Source of the DNA: Brachynemurus nebulosus
Lineage: Eukaryota; Arthropoda; Insecta; Neuroptera; Myrmeleontidae
Length of the DNA: 64,000 nt
Direction: 5' to 3'
NCBI GenBank assembly: GCA_035578155.1
Contig: JAPWDM010000001.1
Coordinates: forward strand, 5,336,172-5,400,171
Part shown: piece by piece, positions 61,303 to 64,000 of the stretch
Layout of the letters: every line of letters starts with the position of its first letter
How positions within the stretch are numbered: position 1 is the first letter of the stretch
Translations under genes and position numbers: made by a program
The notes under the pieces: model-generated
Seen by the model: only the letters and a program-made list of their open reading frames with translations
What the model was told of the DNA's origin: nothing
The model's database searches: none

Positions 61303-61788
61303 ATGGCGTTTCTTGACATACAAGGCTATCAAGGAGCTAACAACGAATTTTATTTTAAAGAAGTTGGTATTGCTGCAAAAAATTCGGATGATATATTACA
61401 TCTTATATTCGACGCACCGTTTGATTTCAACGAGTTGCCGAAGAAATATCAACGAGTAGCCAGTTGGCTTTACCGAAATTGGCATGGGATACCTTGGTCG
61501 TATGGATTTATTCCGTACAAAAAACTTCATACCATATTGAAACCTATATTAAAGAAGTATGATGTTATATACGTCAAGGGTGGTGAAAAGAAGAAATGGA
61601 TATCAAGTTTGTTTGATGGTACCGAAAACCAGCCGTGGATTTTGAATTTGGAAGAAATATTTGATGTACCGAAGATTTCCATTCTGCGAGATGAATATTA
61701 TTCAAGACGCTGTATGCTTCATTCAGATAAAATTTGTTCATTAGAAAATTGTATTCTTTTAAAAAATTTTTATATGGAAAATAAATAG
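61303..61788 (+). CDS. 161-aa nuclease-like protein, right-arm copy
   Basis: ATG at 61303-61305, stop TAG at 61786-61788. FLDIQG (4-8), KEVGI (19-23), RNWHG (58-62), YVKGG..KKKW (90-99), LNLEEIF (115-121) and C137/H140/C145/C150. The DIQG/KE pair near the N terminus and a later His are compatible with a DEDD-type exonuclease or other RNase-H-fold nuclease, but no full catalytic set can be proved by eye. Leu128 here versus Met in the left arm. An AATAAA site lies about 57 bp after the stop. As both arms carry it, the element has two copies of the gene. Confidence 0.85.
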   Translation: MAFLDIQGYQGANNEFYFKEVGIAAKNSDDILHLIFDAPFDFNELPKKYQRVASWLYRNWHGIPWSYGFIPYKKLHTILKPILKKYDVIYVKGGEKKKWISSLFDGTENQPWILNLEEIFDVPKISILRDEYYSRRCMLHSDKICSLENCILLKNFYMENK

Positions 61789-62934
61789 ATTTTAAGTAAT
61801 ATATAGATTTAAGCAATTTAATTTTTTGTATACATATTCTATAAATAAAATTTAAAAAAAAAAATATGTGCGTTTTATTTAATTATTACCCTGCATTCCC
61901 CTATTTTTTTACAGCAAAAAGTTTCTTTCGTTAACCTATAAGAGTATTAACAAAAATCTTATGAAATTTATTATTCTAATTGAAAAGCATATTTCATGAT
62001 ACACCCTGTATACTAAAATATTTATTAAAAATACTAAATATACACCCGTTATATATACATGATATTATTTGTATGTTAATGATAAAGTAGCAAATTCAAA
62101 ATGTTCTATGTGTCTATAAAAAATTTTGATTTTACAGACTTAAAAATTTAGTAAAACTCAATGCTGTTATCATTTTTATATTAAGCGACGTGTTTATAGT
62201 AATTTAAAACCAAAAATTGAACTTTTATTCTGTTTAAAAATGTTAAATACAATACTATTATACCCTAATATAAATATGTATCAGTATTAAAATGATATAC
62301 ATTGATTTTGCTGATTAAACAAATTTTTTGCAATATTTATAAATTATTTTATAATTAAATTTAATACTTATTCATAAATGGCTATACAATTCGTTTACTA
62401 GTATTCATAAAAATTAAAATTATATACAAATTTTCTTTCTTATTCTCAATATACAGAGTGTATACATAAAATATTTTTAATATACAGAGTCTATACATAT
62501 GTACATACTGAATTATTTCAGATAATTTTCGTTTGATATAGAAACAGTTTTGTGCTACAGTCAAATTCAAAAATGTTGTGCACCATAAGAAGTAATATTT
62601 TTTGTAACTTGTTAAAATTTCAAGAACTTCTGTTAGTTAACTAAAAAATTGGTCACTGTAGGTTAAATGTTAAAGTATTAAAACTGATAAAAATAACTTC
62701 TTGCTTGAGGCCTACAATGGGTGATATTTTTTACTAAACAATTTTTTAACTCATTAATATTCCATGACGTCATCTTTCTTATACCAAAAAAACTCCTTAT
62801 ATGAGTCTTACGATCATAATTCAGCTAAAACAAACATTTAATTATTAGTTGTTTGTTTATGTTAAAACTGATAAAAATTCCTGGAATTTTCCAAGGTTAA
62901 ATATACAAAAAAACCCCTGAGTTACAGTTGACAC

Positions 62935-63390
62935 CCTAATTTCCGGCAGTACAGTAGCGGTCAGAAATCTGGACCCCGGAGTCTGGTTTTAAAATCTAGC
63001 GCTTGGTACAGTGCCCCCACAAAATTTAGCGGCCACCCCTTGGGTTAGGGTATTCCCCACATTTTTGACTTGGTAGTGTACCAAAAATTTAAGTACAGTA
63101 CGGCGTCAAAAGTTTGTGGCCACCCCTTTATGTTAGGGTATTCCCCACATTTTTGATGCGGTAGTTCGTTTAAGATGACGTAATTAAGGCAAGCGCGTGC
63201 TGGGGCCAAGGCTTGCACGTACAGTACGCTTCAAAGTGATAGGATACCTTCTTGGCCAGGGGGGGTCCACACTTTTGACACGGCAGTGTACCAAAAATTT
63301 AAGTACAGTACGGTGTCAAAAGCTTGGGGCCACCCCCGAGTTAGGGTGTCCCCACATTTTGGATGCGGTAGTGTACCCCATCTATCAAAT
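62935..63390. repeat. Internal repeats of the right arm
   Basis: Mirror image of 54470-54960, with the same GTGGGG/CCCTAAC and TACTGTACTTAAATTTTT motifs. A G6 run at about 63260 replaces the CCACTGG of the other arm. Confidence 0.75.
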
Positions 63391-63787
63391 TGTACCTAAA
63401 ATTCAGTCTGCGCATGCGTCGTGTACTTAAATTCAGCCTGCGCATGCGTTAGGTTTGCATTCAAAAACTATGGCGGGTAATGGGTTCACAAAAACTAAAA
63501 TGTGATAACTAAATTGTGGTGACGCATAATGGGTTAACATAAATTAATTCGGTTGCTGGTGATGACTCACCTCTTAGGAATTTCAAGGCCAGCAGTATGA
63601 GCGAGTGTTGGGGTCAAATGTCAAAAACAAATTTTTTAATACATGTACGTGCCAGGTCAAAGGTCAATTCATACACTAGGTACAGTAGGACCCCAAACTA
63701 CACGGTTCTTAACACGGTCAAAAAAGTAGTCCGGATAATTGAGGTTTTACTGTGTCATAGAACTGTCCTAGCCTATCTACTGACGGA

Positions 63788-64000
63788 AAAATCACATAAA
63801 GAAGGTTTTATTTACAATTACTCTATATCAACTAGTTTCCGAGAAAAACGTACTTTTGTAAATGGAAATTCGCTATGTTATGCAGGATGCTGCGACAGGG
63901 GTATTTTATTTCCGATTCAATCAAAAGTGCACGTTAGTACCGAAACTATCAATAGCGCCCAAAATAGGTCCAAATTTTTAGATTTTTTTATTCAAGGTTC
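63788..64000. repeat. Right flank with AATTCGCTATGTTATGCAG repeat
   Basis: 63866-63906 (GGAAATTCGCTATGTTATGC and onward to GCTGCGACAGGGGTATTT) is a third copy of the repeat at 10240 and 16690. No gene reaches the window end. Confidence 0.65.

Larger units (their letters stand above)
54080..63781. mobile_element. Polinton-type virus-like element with giant inverted repeats
   Basis: 9702 bp. It starts AGTAGATAGGCTAGGACAG and ends with the inverse CTGTCCTAGCCTATCTACT, giving 5'-AG/CT-3' termini. The 6-bp direct duplication GACGGA flanks it (54074-54079 and 63782-63787). AG ends, 6-bp duplications and long inverted repeats together are the known signature of Polinton/Maverick integration. The arms are 54080-57380 and 60459-63781 and the unique centre is only about 3.1 kb. 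Seven small intact ORFs are present. There is no space or trace for polymerase B, retroviral-type integrase, protease, ATPase or capsid genes, so it would need trans help or is a derivative. It is related by accessory genes to arthropod Polinton/adintovirus-type elements (inference). Confidence 0.85.
60459..63781 (-). repeat. Right terminal inverted repeat (3.3 kb)
   Basis: Inverse of 54080-57380. Contains the plus-strand copies of the 58-aa and 161-aa genes, the CCA array, and repeats at 62935-63390. One CCA unit longer than the left arm. Otherwise the few differences seen are single bases or 1-bp indels. Confidence 0.93.

Noticed and set aside
54080..63781. Densovirus or other linear-virus genome with hairpin telomeres integrated whole
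   Set aside because: No NS1 helicase or capsid motif was visible, and the 6-bp duplication with AG ends fits Polinton-type integration better. Not fully excluded without database searches.

Overview
The window is AT-rich animal DNA, almost certainly from an arthropod and most likely an insect. The evidence is split genes with canonical GT/AG introns, TATA plus TCAGT-type core promoters, long (AT)n tracts, and an insect-style mixture of mariner, pogo/Tigger-like, hAT, TTAA-targeting (piggyBac-type), SINE and Polinton-type DNA. Species cannot be named from the sequence. Host genes are sparse. Most of the window is mobile DNA, much of it with intact target-site duplications.

Host genes. (1) A complete five-exon tetraspanin gene, minus strand, coding span 1517-6916, 249 aa. 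It was reconstructed from splice sites and none of its exons is a long ORF. (2) A complete, single-exon 554-aa sorting nexin of the SNX9/SH3PX1 class (SH3-PX-BAR), minus strand, 41835-43499. (3) Weaker pieces: the last codons of a plus-strand gene at 1-60, a possible membrane-protein exon at 956-1267, and three possible terminal exons on the minus strand (29725-29899, 35858-36063, 48847-48930) whose upstream exons I could not find.

Layout. 1-7 kb: tetraspanin, with a 4.4-kb first intron holding a SINE with an 18-bp target duplication. 8-19 kb: SINE copies, a 120-bp tandem array, three copies of a repeat with an (AT)n core, an inverted duplication and a TTAA-flanked element. 20-26 kb: a piggyBac relic keeping the transposase C-terminal Cys-rich tail, and decayed transposon ORFs. 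28-34 kb: four hAT elements with perfect 8-bp duplications, one nested in another. 34-41 kb: TA-flanked elements, including a mariner deletion derivative. 41.8-43.5 kb: SNX9-like gene. 44-54 kb: foldback elements and a three-level transposon nest.

54080-63781 is the highlight: a 9.7-kb element with about 3.3-kb terminal inverted repeats, 5'-AG/CT-3' ends and a 6-bp target duplication (GACGGA). These are the insertion hallmarks of Polinton/Maverick virus-like transposons. It has no room for DNA polymerase B, integrase or capsid genes. It carries seven small intact ORFs: a 161-aa nuclease-like protein and a 58-aa basic protein, each present once per arm, and in the 3.1-kb centre a 252-aa C2H2 zinc-finger protein, a 120-aa OB-like protein and two tandem 62-aa cysteine-rich proteins. 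(CCA/GGT)n arrays lie between the genes and several genes have clear TATA boxes. I read it as a non-autonomous or minimal relative of Polintons/adintoviruses that keeps a set of accessory genes.
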